Source of the DNA: Dermatophagoides farinae
Taxonomy: Eukaryota; Arthropoda; Arachnida; Sarcoptiformes; Pyroglyphidae
NCBI RefSeq assembly: GCF_024713945.1
Contig: NC_134684.1
Coordinates: 4,223,001 to 4,287,000, forward strand
Length of the DNA stretch: 64,000 nucleotides
Direction of reading: 5' to 3'
The position numbers and the translations under genes were made by a program. Below are positions 45,668 to 58,555 of this stretch, piece after piece. Under the pieces are notes generated by a model. The model saw nothing but the letters and a program-made list of their open reading frames with translations. It was not told the DNA's origin and did not search any database. Each line of letters opens with the position of its first letter. The first letter of the stretch is position 1.

Positions 45668-47331
45668 TCATCGAAACAATGTAAATCTTTTCGAAATTTG
45701 TCCATTTTTACTTTGAAGTGCGGATTCAATTTCTTCAATTGTTGGCAATTGATTTAGATTTCCCAGTGCAGCGATCGAAGCACGAGTTTTTAACATATCT
45801 CTAGCTACACGAACCAGATCATCTTCGGTGACTCTATCGATACGATCAATATAGAATTGTGGTTGTCGCCTTTCACCACTGGATAAAACTTGTCGGCCAA
45901 TATCTTCAAACATTACTGGCCGTGCTTCTAAATTCATTAACAACATTGATTTCAGCTGATTTTTTGCTCGTTTCAATTCATCACGGGTAATGCCATTGGT
46001 AATTGCAACAATTTCTGACAGAATTACATTTACCAATTCACGTAGTTGATTAGGATGTGCCGAAGCATGAATGCAGAATAGACCACTATCCTGATATGAA
46101 TGATTCAATGCGGTTGCACTGAACATCCAATGATAAAGATTCAACACACGAGTATAAAGACGAGTATACATTCCTTTACCAGGGCCACCGGCTGAAAATG
46201 AACCACCGCCACCCATTAGTAGATTTAGCACACAAATTGGAACAAAATTATCCAGATCTTGATGTGAAACCGATTCTAATCCAATGACGAAATGTGCCAA
46301 TTCAGGCATCGATGTTGGACCAAGACTAATATCGGAAAGATCTTTAGTGACAGCATTAACACCACCCGTATATTGTGATATAGAATCATCAATTTCAAGG
46401 CTACGATTCAATTGTGACGAAATCATCTGTTCAGATTCCCATATAGGTTTACGTTCGACAAAAAATTTTTCTGCCAATTCAACCAAACGTTCATGGTCAA
46501 CACCAACACCGGCAACCACCATTCTTTCGGGGCGATGATAAAGATTAATATAATTAAATAGATCATCTCTCTGGATAATGTTGACATTTTCCTTGGCTAC
46601 ATAACCGATTGAGACCCAAAGTATTTCCTCTATAAGCAGCAGTATGAATCATTTCATGTAATATTGGCTCCAGATCCGGTCTCATATCTAAATCTTGCAA
46701 TTCAAATTGAATCATTCGACGAGCGAATTCCATTTCCATATCGGTAAATCGTGGCCGCAATACAGCTTCAGATATTAGATGCATAACCGATTCTAATCCT
46801 TTCGAATGTACACTGGCAGCATAGATTAATGTATCACGTGAACCTTGACAATCACAAATGCCACCATATTTTTCCAACACTTTCATTATTGAATCTTTGC
46901 TATCAAAATCGATGGTCGAATTGAACGCCAATTTTTCGATAAAATGTGATATTCCATTCACATGATTTCTTTCATATCGAGAACCTGAATCAATGACAGC
47001 ACCAACTGTACAGAATTGACCAAATTTATTCTGTGATGCCACCCTTAAACCATTGTTGAGTGTGGTAATTTTTGTTTCCAATTCATCTTTTTCAGTTTTC
47101 CTATAGATTGGTGTTGAAAAATCTATACAAAAAAAATAATAATAATAATAATAATGTTAACAATCAAATAAAGCAGTAATTCATCATACTTTCTGGTTGT
47201 TGAGATAATGGCGTCGTTTTCAATGAATCAGATGCATCATGTCGATTTCGGTGTTGTAATAATGCATGTGCGGGAAATAATCTTTTGGTATAATGTGAAT
47301 TAAGAATTTTGATTGAATTACGAGATAACAT
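45668..47331 (-). CDS. PMPCA: Mitochondrial processing peptidase alpha subunit, with apparent frameshift
   Basis: Substrate-binding, non-catalytic subunit of the matrix peptidase that removes mitochondrial presequences. Exon 1 is 47331-47190, encoding a basic presequence, and exon 2 is 47122-45668. The M16 fold is clear ([20 protein letters not shown], then the degenerate zinc site HFIEKLAF, as expected for alpha). The glycine-rich substrate loop [15 protein letters not shown] and the C-terminal LFR are present. The frame breaks near 46595-46602: the reading up to [14 protein letters not shown] continues only in the next frame as [13 protein letters not shown]. One extra base, or two missing, explains it, and without the shift a stop occurs 12 codons later. 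The corrected length is about 531 residues, the normal size. Assembly error is the likeliest cause for an essential gene. Confidence 0.85.
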
Positions 47332-47500
47332 GATGGTAATATCAATAATTTTGTGAATATTTACAAATTATAGACGATGATGAATTCTTTTCAAAATTCC
47401 AACAAAACTCATCACATGGACAAGTCTATTTTTACATCAATGAACCGATTGGGTGAAGATGACAAAATAATTTTTATTTAAATTTTTTTTTCATAAAAAA

Positions 47501-49951
47501 TTACATCTTTTCTACAGTTTCTATACCCAAAATGTCTAGACCAGTTTCCATAATTTTTACAGTAGCTTCACATAGAATTACACGATTCAGATTAATCTTT
47601 GTCGTACTGCCAATTTTTTCGATAACATAACATTGATCATAGAATTCAGTAAAAATGACCGATAAATCGAATAGATAACGACATAAAAGATGTAGATATA
47701 AATTATCAACAATTTGAATGATAATATCCGGGAAATTGAGAATAAATTTAGCCAATTTGATCTCTTTCTGGTGATCCAACTGAAACAAGGAATTGTGTCG
47801 GAATTCATTGCCAATATCTTTGATTTGTCGATCCAGATTACAATTCCTTATGATCGAACGGATTCGTGTGATTGTATAGAGAAGGTAAACGGCCGTATTA
47901 CCTTTGTCGTCTAACATACGATCAAAACTAAAGATGTAATCATTATTACGATCATGAGAAAGATCAGCATATTTAATGCAGCCAATTGCAACGGCTTTCT
48001 GAGCGATGGCCAGTTCTTCTTTCGTCAAAACTTTATCACGTTCTTTTTCCAATAATTTCTGCATCGAGCGTTCTAAACCTTCATTGATAAGATCTTTAAG
48101 TTTAACCGTTTCACCAGAACGTGTTTTAAATCGTTTTCGATCTTCACCAAGCACCACACCAAACGTAAGATGATCGAGACGAGTTTTTTTCGTATCGTAA
48201 TAGCCACATATTTGAGCACAATCAAAAAATGATTTAAAATGCACAGCTTGTCCGGAATCGGTCGTATAGATAATACGAGAGGCATTCTCTTCCTTTGTAC
48301 GTTGTCGAATGGCAGCCATATCGGATGTATCGTAGGTGAAACCACCATCCGATTTAACTATGGTCAATGGAGGTACGTTACTATTTTTCGGATAGAAAAC
48401 TTTACGTCCATCTTCTTCCACCAGGAATCCACGTTCAGTCAGATCTTGTACGACATCGATCATTCGCTCTTGATAAAATGATTCACCACGTTCCATCAAT
48501 TCTTTACTTATATTCAATATTTGATAAATTTCAGCGAATTCTTTACGTGAAATATCACAAATCAAATTCCATGTCTGAATGAGTAGCGGATCTTTTGATT
48601 GTAATCGAACAGTCGTCTCTAGTGCTCGCTTTTTAAATTCTTCCTCTTCGTCAAAACGTTTTTTCGATTGTTTATAAAAAGTTTGTAAATCTTCGATTGG
48701 TGGTGGTTTAGTCTCGAAATCTGGAAATGTATCCATCAAATGTGTCAGCAACATGCCGAATTGGGTTCCCCAATCACCGATATGATTTATTCGTAAAACA
48801 TTGAAACCGACAAATTCCAGCAGGCGAGCAACACTATCGCCAATGATTGTTGAACGAAGATGACCAACATGCATCTCTTTGGCAATATTTGGGGAGCTAT
48901 AATCAACGATAATCGGCCTTTTGTCATTGTTATCGGAAAGGTTAATGTGAACGTCATTGGTGATAATGTTTAAAATTTCACTGCAAAGAAATTTTCCACT
49001 AATGGTTATATTGATGAAACCAGGCCCAGAAACGGTAACATTTTCAATGATATCATTCGGTTCCAACGAAACAATTATCATCTTGGCTATTTCAACTGGA
49101 CTTTTCTTGTTTGGCAATAATTTTGTCAATTTCAATGCATTGTTACATTGAAAATCAGCATATTCACTTCGTGTAAATTCTACACCAACATTCGTCAATG
49201 TGGGAAAAGCTTTTTGAAATGCATTCGAAAAAATACGTTCCAGCTCTTTCAGAATACTAATCATAGTTGCTCGATTCGATGATACACGTTTGACCACGGG
49301 TAAATCTGAAAAGATGAAATTTAAAAAAAATCAATTATCAATTAATCATTGAGATATTCATTAAAAAAATTCACGTGTACGGCAATGAAACAACCAGAAA
49401 CAGTGCAAACAGAAAAAAATCGTTTTTTCAAGTAACGGCAAAGGCGAAGAGAAAGCAAAAGTGTAATGCTCCTTACTGATTTTCTACACCTCCAGTTTCT
49501 TTTCACGAAGAAAAATGTACACGAATTTCGTATGTAAAACCCAACAGCGCCAAGTGCACGTACGAAAATCGTACCACGTTTTCGTTGTTGTTAGCACTTT
49601 AGCGCTGTACCACTGTTTCTTTAATCTGTAATATGATTTTTGTGTGTGTGGAACAAATGCTTACCTGGATGATCGGATTGCAACTTTTCAATAGCAGCTT
49701 TAAGAATGTCTAATTGATAACGTAACTTCAAATTTTCCGTACGAAGATTTTGCACTGAGCATAATAATAACAAAAATATTTAAATTTAGTTCAAACAAAC
49801 AATTACAATTACCGTCTCTTTCAACATTTGAAGAATCTCCGGTTATTGTTTGATTATCGACATAATTCTCAACAATATGATTGGATGATAATTCTTCCAG
49901 TTGTTGTATTCGATTTTCAATTTGTTTATTTAGTTTAAAAATTGAATCCAT
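47501..49951 (-). CDS. RARS1: Arginyl-tRNA synthetase, cytoplasmic
   Basis: Class Ia synthetase that attaches arginine to tRNA-Arg; in animals it is part of the multi-synthetase complex. Exons 49951-49813, 49754-49665 and 49305-47501 give 677 residues. The first two exons encode a leucine-zipper-like coiled coil (LNKQIENRIQQLEELSS, then LRTENLKLRYQLDILKAAIE), as in animal cytoplasmic ArgRS. The catalytic core carries DYSSPNIAKEMHVGHLRSTI with the HVGH signature near residue 221, followed by INHIGDWGTQFGMLL. The KMSKS region is replaced by RKRFKTRSGE, as usual in this enzyme. The DALR anticodon-binding domain ends the protein (LCEATVKIMETGLDILGIE). The final residues, VEKM, replace the usual RPM. 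Confidence 0.95.
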
Positions 49952-52766
49952 TTCTTTCTTTCTTTGAAATAAAAAAAATGATAATTTCTGATTGTAGATC
50001 CACGTGTTCCACTATAAAACAAAGCGTCAAGAAGTTGATTACGAGTACGTCAAGATGGCGACACTTTAGCAAGATGAAATTTTTTCTGTCTTTATTCAGA
50101 ATTCGAATTTGAGAATCAGCGCATGATGAATATTCGATCAAAGGAATCACACACACACACACACATTCTTAGTGGTTCACCTTTCTTCGATTCATGTAGG
50201 TTGGTTGCACCCTGCACAGCTGTTTATTTATCGATATTTTTTAAAAAGGTTTTTGATCTTATAATGTCCTGGTGGTTTTCTGATCATCCAGTTTTAACAT
50301 CGGCGACGATCAAGACCACCACCAAAGGTTAATGTAGTGGAATCTTTTAAATTACCCCTTTTTTGATTCATATAAATATAAAAATCGATAATATTAATGT
50401 TTGTGTGATTGTAATCTCGCTCTTTCCATATCATTATCGGCCTTAATCATTGTGTATTATTGTGGTTGACCATCAATGGCCATCAAAACGAATAAGGTGA
50501 TGATTATTATTTCCTGATATTTTATTTTAATTGTATGTGTTTGTGTATAGGAAACATTTGCAAATTTTTCCAATCATCGATAATGGAATGAAAAATATGG
50601 GTAAGTAGTTGTTTTCTTCATTCCTTCTTTCTATTTGTTTTATAACAACATTAAATTTATATTTATAATGATGATCATCGATATGTCGAATGGGTCATTT
50701 ACTATGATCAATTGTACCTGGCTAAAGGGTTTTTTTCAAAAAATAAAAGAAAATAGATGACCGAAACAAATTTGAAATTTTTTTTAAAATTTGACTTAAT
50801 TTATCTTGTCATGTCATTTATCAATAGTGTACTTGTATCCTCTGCGGGTGTTTGATGTGTTTGTTTGTTTTATCAATAATCTCGATTTGTGAGAAATATA
50901 TGCACCACATCATTCACAAAAAAAACTTTATTCTGTACTCAGAACGATAAAGAATTTTTTTCTTCCTTGTTTGGATCTTGTCTTCTTTCTATGTTATTCA
51001 AACATTTGTTTCCGGTTGAATAAAAACGGATAATTAATGATATGAAGTATTGTTATATTGTAAATTGAAATATGATTTTCAAAAAAGGGTACTCGAATCA
51101 TTATTGTTATCATTTCAAAAACATTCCATTCAGACAAACAAATATTGTTCATAATTGAATGCGAATGAATTTGTTTTGTTTACGGTTTTTATTATTATTG
51201 TTGTCTATTTCTCCGATCATCATCATCATCAAGATGATGATTGGTAACAAAAGAATTTTTTTCGCTTGGTTGTTGTTGTCCTTGTGAATTTGTATTGGTC
51301 GAATTTTTTCCTGTCTTATCTTTTTTTAAAACTTGAATTTTTTTTTAAATTACAATATTTCAATTGACCTTTTTTATAGTAAACAACTCAATCGTTCATA
51401 ATTGAACTAATCATCATCATCATCATTATTATTGTGGTGGTACCCTCTGAGTTTAAATATCGTTACACTCGTGATGATAATGTCGTTGAATGATGATAAT
51501 GATCATCATCATAATGACTTGTTTAACTATTATTTAAGTACCATTTTTTGTCAATTATCTAACTAATATTAACAACAACAAAATTTTTTTTAAGCTTGAG
51601 AAAAAAAGGTCAATTGAACACTCATTTCGGATAAATAAATATCCTGAATTCTTTAAATTTTCCCAAGATATATGATTCATATAGAATGTATGTCGATTGA
51701 TGTGGTTGGTTTGAATGACCTGTCGACACTGTAATTCAATCGATTTAAATCAAATGACCAAATGACCAAAATTCTTTTTTAATGGGAAAATTATCGCATC
51801 ACAAATTTTTTTCGCAATTTTCAGTTTTTATCTATGATAAAATGATATAGGGGAACAACAACAACCAAGATTACTAATCATTTTTTAACGATCTTTATCA
51901 TAAATGATATCCATTTTAAAGTAAATATATAATATTGAGATATAGAAATATTGGTTGATTGATCGATTATTCGTTTAGTAATCCGCTTTGTATAAAAACG
52001 ATAACGATTAACCAATCTATTCTTCACTTAATCAGTCATTTCATTTCTTTCATTCTTTTTTCTCTTTTTATCTATTTGTTCATTGCCATCATCATTAACC
52101 AAAATGTATATATTGTCTATACACACATAGTCAGATATATCAAAATGATTTAATAGTTTTGCTATAACAAACTAGTTTAGATGTTTCAAATAAGATGATG
52201 TTATTGATTGAAGAGAAAAGAACAGAAAAGAAAAGAACGAAAGGGAGAGAATTTCATTCATTCATACATTCAGTCAATCAGTCAGTCAGTCAGTCTCTTC
52301 ATTTTTCATTTTTTATGTATGACCATTGAAAGCGAAGAAAGAAATACAGAAAAAATCCCCAAATGTGTTTAACCATTATTACATAAAGAAACTGAATCAA
52401 CTCTCATTTAGTCAATTCTTTATTGCCATTCGAAATGATCATATCGTATATTCGAATCACGATAATTCTTAGTGTATAAATTCTAATTTAAATTTCATTC
52501 ATTATCACTTGACCATCAGTTTTATATGTATGAAAAAGTGTTAATTTGTTTATGTTTATGTTTGTGTGTGTGTGTGTGTTTTTGTGATTATTTCTAATTC
52601 AATTTTATCATTAAAATGTTTAAATATTGACATTGAACGAAAATAAAAGCATGTAAATATTCAAATCTTAATCATTTGATCATTATATAATTATTTTGCC
52701 ATTTTTTAACCCATAGATTTATCATTCATCAATTTACTAAGGAACGGTTAATATTGAAGTGATGAA
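49952..52766. other. Divergent intergenic region RARS1/SLC26
   Basis: 2.8 kb, AT-rich. Simple repeats include (CA)n at 50148-50164, (CAGT)n at 52279-52295 and (TG)n at 52564-52580. Short open frames lack family signals. It contains the RARS1 promoter at its left and the SLC26 promoter/5' UTR at its right. Confidence 0.5.
52279..52295 (+). repeat. (CAGT)n microsatellite
   Basis: About four perfect units within an imperfect CAGT/CAAT tract that starts near 52271. Confidence 0.8.
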
Positions 52767-55700
52767 ATGTCTGATCAAAACGATAATAATAATTTCAATG
52801 ATAATCGGCAAGATCGAAAACTTATCTCGTGTTCATCACTATCACTTCCGGATAAAATTTTATCCACTTCAAATCTTCCAAATAATGGATCTCGATCTTC
52901 ATGGTCTTCATCATCATCGACTAGACGTTCAGAACCGTCTAAAAAAATTCTTCAACCATTATCATCATCATCATCATCACAAGAAATGAATGAAAATTTT
53001 GAAATTTTTGTACACAACATGTATGATAATAATAATTTTTTCAATCATTCAAAAAATAATAGTATCGATCAAATCAAACAAAGCAGATATATTGAAATAA
53101 CTAGAAATGTATTACAAATGCATTCATTGGTCGATGAAAAAGAGAAGAAAAAATTTACCGCCTCTGAAAAAAAACAACACGATTCATCCATGTTGATGAG
53201 AATGAAGAAAATCATTCCGATAAATAATGGCTCATCATGTAATTGTTCACCATTGGATTTGATACGTTCACATGTTCCTATACTAGATTGGTTACCTAAA
53301 TATTCATGGCGATCATGGTTAGGTCCGGATATAATTGCTGGTATTACCGTTTCTATATTACATATACCACAAGGTATTGCCTACTCAATGTTGGCCGGTC
53401 TTGATCCTGTTCATGGATTGTATGTATCATTTTTTCCTGTTTTAATCTACGCATTATTGGGAACATCACCACATATATCGGTGGGTACTTTCGCTATCGC
53501 TAGTATTATGTTGAATAATATTGCAATGAAAATGGGAACTATTAATGGGAATCATCTCAAAAATATAAGTTCTTCACCAATGAACGATTCAATCACAGTG
53601 ACCGACCATTCGAGTTTAGTTACTGACAATTCATCAACGATAATGATGATGAACACACCAACCACACTTGAAGTATTGACCAGTGTCTGTATACTTTGTG
53701 GTATCATTCAGATCATCATGGGATTAATGCGTTTAGGATCACTTTCATTAATTCTATCTGAACAGCTTGTATCGGCTTTTTCCACTGCAGTTGCATTTCA
53801 TGTGGCTACATCACAATTAAGTCCCATTTTTGGCTTCACCAATGTAACATTGGCTAAGAGTGGACCATTAAAATTGATCAAGGTATGTGCATATATTTTT
53901 GAAAATTTTTTTCTGAAACTCAGAGACTATTAGATGAGTTTATTGTTGTTGTTTTTAACGAGAAAAACAATTTTAAAATTGTTTTTATTAAGAAGAATTT
54001 ATAATCATGGTGAACAACAACATGAAAATTTTCTTTAATAAATAGCAATAGCAATAGAAGAAGAACCTGTTGATCGTAATCAACAGGCTAATAGGGAGAT
54101 TTTTGTATATGTATGTGTGTGAAAACATCCCACCAAGATATTGATATTACGAGTTTAGAATAATCTTTCATGGGTGGTGGTTCATCTCCATTTCACATTA
54201 CTGATTGAATCGAATCTGATCGATCAGGTTCATCGATGGTGATCATCAATCAAATGAACGCAAATTTAATGATGCACGAATAAGAAATTTCTCCCTCTCA
54301 GTTTTTATGGGTGATCATATTATGAGAAACAAATTTGAAAATTATGAGATTGTATGTGTAAATTTCCGCCTTTAAAAAAATTGAATTTATAGAAAGAGAG
54401 ATTGTAACATTCGATTATTTTTAATTGTTTTTGTTAGTGAGATGATAGTTTCACGACAAATATTATGACTATAATTAACTTTTATATCGATGATGCTCTT
54501 ATTTATCCATTTTATTGGATTTTTTCTTCTTTCCAAACATCAGTTATAAATTGTTTTTTTAAAATATAATTTTATCGATTAATCAATTATGGTTGTTTTT
54601 TTTGGACGAAAAATCCATAAAAATGATTCACACTTTTACCATCGATTATATTTGAAAATCGGTGATTTATATCCCATAACCAATTTTATTGATGAAATAA
54701 TTTTAATTTCAAGTTGTTTTTTTGGATTGCAAGACATTTTTAATTTCATACCGCTAACCAAATTAATGTCGTTAATTCTATTTTTGTTGAATCTTTTTTT
54801 ACTTGGATATATCTGACCGACAGACCTGGATAATATTGGCAAAACATTATGATGCTATCAACATACACTGTTTGATATTTTCAATCATATCCATTGCAAT
54901 ATTAATCGTATCGAAAGAGTTGTTGGAACCAAAGTTGAAAAATTTCACCTCGTTTCCATTGCCAATTGACCTTATTTTAGTGATTACATCAATTGTGTTG
55001 TCATGGTTGTTCAAGTTTAACCATCAATTTGATATACAAGTGGTGAAAAAAGTGCCTACTGGGTTAGTAGTATTTAGTTGAATCATTGAATTTACAAATG
55101 TCAATTTGTCCGATATTCAAAATGTATAATTTTCATTTTATTTTTTATTGATTTTTTTCACATTCAATATTGACATAATAATTTAGTCTGCCAAAACCAA
55201 CCGTACCACGATTCGATATAATGCCCAACATATTTTTCGATTCACTCGTACTAAGCATAATTTGTTTTGCCGTTTCATTATCATTGGCCAAGATATTCGC
55301 CAAAAAACATGGCCATCAAATTCGACCGAACCAAGAATTATTTGCACTTGGTACAGCCAATATATTCTCATCATTTTTTATGGCCTTATCCATGTTCAGC
55401 TGCTTTATCGCGTTCAACATTACAAGAGAAAATTGGTGGCAAAACACAGATTGCCGGTCTTGTATCATCGGCGATCATATTAACAGTGTTGCTCTTCCTA
55501 TCACCATTCCTTTATCATTTGCCTAAAGTAATGGATTTAAATTTGATTTAAATAAGTTTGATTATTAATTTATTCAAAAATTTTTTCCACGAATTTACAG
55601 TTTACACTATCATGCATCGTTTTAGTTGCATTGAAATCAATGTTTCTACAGATAACTGATGTGAAAATTTTCTGGCTCATTTCCCGATTAGATGGTGTAA

Positions 55701-56358
55701 TTATGATTCGTTGATGAAATGTAAATAATTTTATTTCAATACAAATTCTTATTTATTTATTATAGGCGGCCTGGATGATTACATTTTTATCCGTCATTAT
55801 TCTTGACATTGATTATGGTCTAATCATTGGAATCATTTCTGCAATATTGGTTATTCTAATCAAATTGGCATTGTAAGTTGTGCTTGGTTGATTTTTTCCA
55901 TTTTAATTAATTCCATTTTTAGTCCTAGAATATCAATACTTGCACATTTAGTATCCACCGAAATTTATCTGGAAAAAGATAGCTACAATAACTTATTGGA
56001 ATATCCTGGAGTAAAAATCTATCGTTTCTGTTCACCATTATTTTATCTGAATGTTGATTCATTCAAAGAGAAAATCATCGATTCATTTATCATTTCCAGT
56101 GATGTTGACAATAATGAATATAAAGCTTTGATTTTGGATTTTAGTGGTATGCCATTTATCGATAAAACTGGCATCGATGTACTAATCGAAGTGATTAAAT
56201 CATTACAAACAAAACATATTTATACATGCCTAGCCAATTGTCCACATCATATAATAAGAACGTTGAAAAATGCAAATTTTTTCATAAAAACACAACATTC
56301 AAAACACAACTGTAAGTTATATCCAACCATTCATGATGCTGTGATAAATTATTGGTGA
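52767..56358 (+). CDS. SLC26-family sulfate/anion transporter, with apparent frameshift
   Basis: Anion exchanger of the SLC26/SulP family at a cell membrane. Exons read as 52767-53882, 54824-55062, 55187-55527, 55601-55696, 55766-55872 and 55923-56358, about 777 residues. The N-terminus is Ser/Asn-rich and cytoplasmic. The signature ITVSILHIPQGIAYSMLAGL and DPVHGLYVSFFPVLIYALLG follow, then SVGTFAIASIML. The STAS domain ends the protein (RFCSPLFYLNVDSF, LILDFSGMPFIDKTGIDVL). Exon 3 shifts frame near 55398: it reads ANIFSSFFMALSMF in one frame and AALSRSTLQEKIGGKTQIAG in the next, and both halves are strongly conserved. One extra base explains it, and the summed exon length is one base over a multiple of three. 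An out-of-frame ATG lies at 52762, five bases before the chosen start. Confidence 0.87.
54066..54087. repeat. Small perfect hairpin in SLC26 intron 1
   Basis: Arms of nine bases (CCTGTTGAT and ATCAACAGG) around a four-base loop, within the 941-bp first intron. Function unknown; chance is possible. Confidence 0.5.
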
Positions 56359-56443
56359 AAAAAATGCATGAATTTGATTGTTAATATTGCTCGATGTTGT
56401 ATTTTTTTCTGAATTATTATTATTATTAATAATTATTTCTTAT

Positions 56444-56452
56444 TTTATTAAA
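56444..56452. terminator. Overlapping opposite-strand poly(A) signals
   Basis: Plus-strand ATTAAA at 56447-56452 lies 90 bp after the SLC26 stop. It overlaps TTTATT at 56444-56449, which is AATAAA on the minus strand downstream of PIGC. Both are in the 245-bp gap between convergent genes. Confidence 0.45.
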
Positions 56453-56603
56453 GTTTTGTACGTATCAACGTAATTTTTACATATAAATAATTCATAATAA
56501 TATCAACAGGTAAAATCAATTTTTCAAAAAAAAAACAACAAAACTGTATATATAACCACGAAAAAAAGTTGCATTCCGAAAGCAAAAAATAAACTGGCAT
56601 CAA

Positions 56604-58070
56604 TTATGAATTTGTAAAGATATTTGAAACATTCATTGGGCTCAACGGTGATGATGGATTTGATGATTCCGATGATTTATTTGAATATTGAAAATTTAAC
56701 GAAAGTTCATGATTATGATGATGATGAAAGCCATTAATAATGAATTTCTTTTTAAAATTTTTTGAAGAAAATTTCAATGCATTTCCATCGATGATTGCTT
56801 CGTCCCAAGGACCGTATATATTGCTGTGTGTGTGTGAATCGTAAATTTAGTTTTCATTATTAATTTGAATGATGATTGAAACAAACACAAAATAGACTTA
56901 CTCTTTCAATATTTGCATACGAAGAAAAATATATGGACATATGAGATTGATGAATAGAACGAATATAATTGAGGCGAAAAAACCGACCAAACCGAATGTC
57001 AATTCAATTATAATTAATGTGATAATGGTAAACATTATTGTCGTGAATAGTTTTGTTTGTCGTTCGAATGATTGATACATTGAACTGATCAATACGAAAA
57101 GATCAGTGGAGAATATGAGAAAGGCGAATGCATGATAATTAGTGGATAAACGTGATGCCAGACAAACTGATGCAAAAAATATTGCATTCAATGATATTGG
57201 TTGACTAACCATTGCTGCATCTAAACCATAATCATGAAAGGCAAGATGAACAAATGCCATGATTGTACATTGAGCATAAATAGTATCCGTACTAATTGTT
57301 TCTGTTAATGTTTTCAATACTGGACTCATTGTAAAACATGCGATCAAAAATATCAGACAACTTTTTATCTGTATTATTTCTAGAAAGTGTAAACATTTTC
57401 AATGAAAAAGATGATTTTTAGTAAGATAGTAAGAAAATACTAGCAAATACCTTGAAATTTGGAAGAAATAAATATGAATGTATACAGGAAAATGGTGACC
57501 AAAGCCACAATGGTGAAGAGAATATGATCATAATGATTGTCATATGAATCAAAATAGATAAACATCATGATCAGAATCACAATCAATACTATTTGTTGCG
57601 TTACAATACTTGCGGCAACAATTATTTCCATCAAATGAAAACGACGTAAATTTACTGTGTGAAGAGAATAAACAATTGAATGAATTTGAATGAAATAAAA
57701 ACTATCATTTCAAACCATTTTTTCGTAGATCTTTAAGAAATGTTGGTGGAACATAATTATCTGGAACACCTTGACGTTTGTAAAGAACTTTTTGCCATTC
57801 TTGGTCATTCCTTTCAGGACTAGATGATGATGATATTGATTCTTTGATCGAAGAATTATAGCCATTTGACTTGGCCATATTAAAATTAAAGGAACCATTG
57901 GTTTTTTTAAAATTATTATCATTACTATTATAATTTTGTGCAACATGATTGGATATTGTTCGATGATGATGATTGTTGTTGGAAATATAACCATTCGTCA
58001 TTGATGTGAATGGATTGAGATTATCATTATCGATGAAATGATCCATCAAATCCGGTAGGGATCCAACCAT
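56604..58070 (-). CDS. PIGC: PIG-C, GPI-GlcNAc transferase subunit C
   Basis: ER membrane subunit of the GPI-N-acetylglucosaminyltransferase complex, which starts GPI-anchor synthesis by adding GlcNAc to phosphatidylinositol. Exons 58070-57716, 57654-57451, 57379-56902 and 56823-56604 give 418 residues. Family landmarks are WQKVLYKRQGVPDNYVPPTF at the end of exon 1, the diagnostic SPVLKTLTETISTDTIYAQ, FHDYGLDAAMVSQPISLNAI and FASVCLASRLS. The C-terminal NIYGPWDEA comes from the last exon, which is reached through a CA-rich acceptor. Several membrane helices fill the middle. Human PIGC has 297 residues; the extra length here is an Asn/Ser-rich N-terminus (about 90 residues) and a low-complexity C-terminal tail after GPWDEA. 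The true start could therefore be a later ATG. Confidence 0.9.
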
Positions 58071-58555
58071 TATTCTAATTATTATTAAATATCATTTCAG
58101 GATGATGATGATCGGTAATACATTTGAGCGATACATATCGATGATTATAATGGGAGTAGCACATACAAGAAAGGAAATACATTTAGAATGAGGTATAATT
58201 TGTTGATAGGTAAATGCCATAAGTAGGCCAGAATGAAATTAGAAAGAAAAGAAACATTTTTTTTGTTTCATTAAAAAATTGATGATATCGTCAATTGTAA
58301 TCTCTTATCATGCGTGTATTGTGTTTGTATGTTTACGTGCTCGCCCTTCGTCGTGTGTGTGTGAGTGCTGATTTTTAGTGCTCTCATAGAAGCCACCACA
58401 CACACACACACATCGATAATGATCAATGCACATAACAATGGGCAAGATTTGAAAAAATTAGCAATCAGCTGATTTTTTCTTTTTATTGAACTAGAATATA
58501 TCTCGTTGTTTATCCTTTTCATATCATGAGTCAATAATTTTTTTCTGTTTGAAAA
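58071..58555. promoter_or_regulatory. Divergent promoter region PIGC/CPOX
   Basis: 485 bp between head-to-head genes, with short (TG)n and (CA)n runs near 58355-58371 and 58397-58413. It must contain both transcription starts. No core promoter motif can be assigned. Confidence 0.5.

Noticed and set aside
46590-46605. An intron at the PMPCA frame change
   Set aside because: The two frames abut with no extra sequence between conserved residues, so there is no room for an intron.
53883-53933. Read-through of SLC26 exon 1 past 53882
   Set aside because: The extension ends in a stop after 17 codons, while splicing at GTATGT joins LIK to TWIILAKHYDA and continues the transporter core.
55390-55405. 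A very short intron as the cause of the SLC26 frame change
   Set aside because: Homology continues with no missing or extra residues, so only about one base is in excess; no GT-AG pair can account for it.
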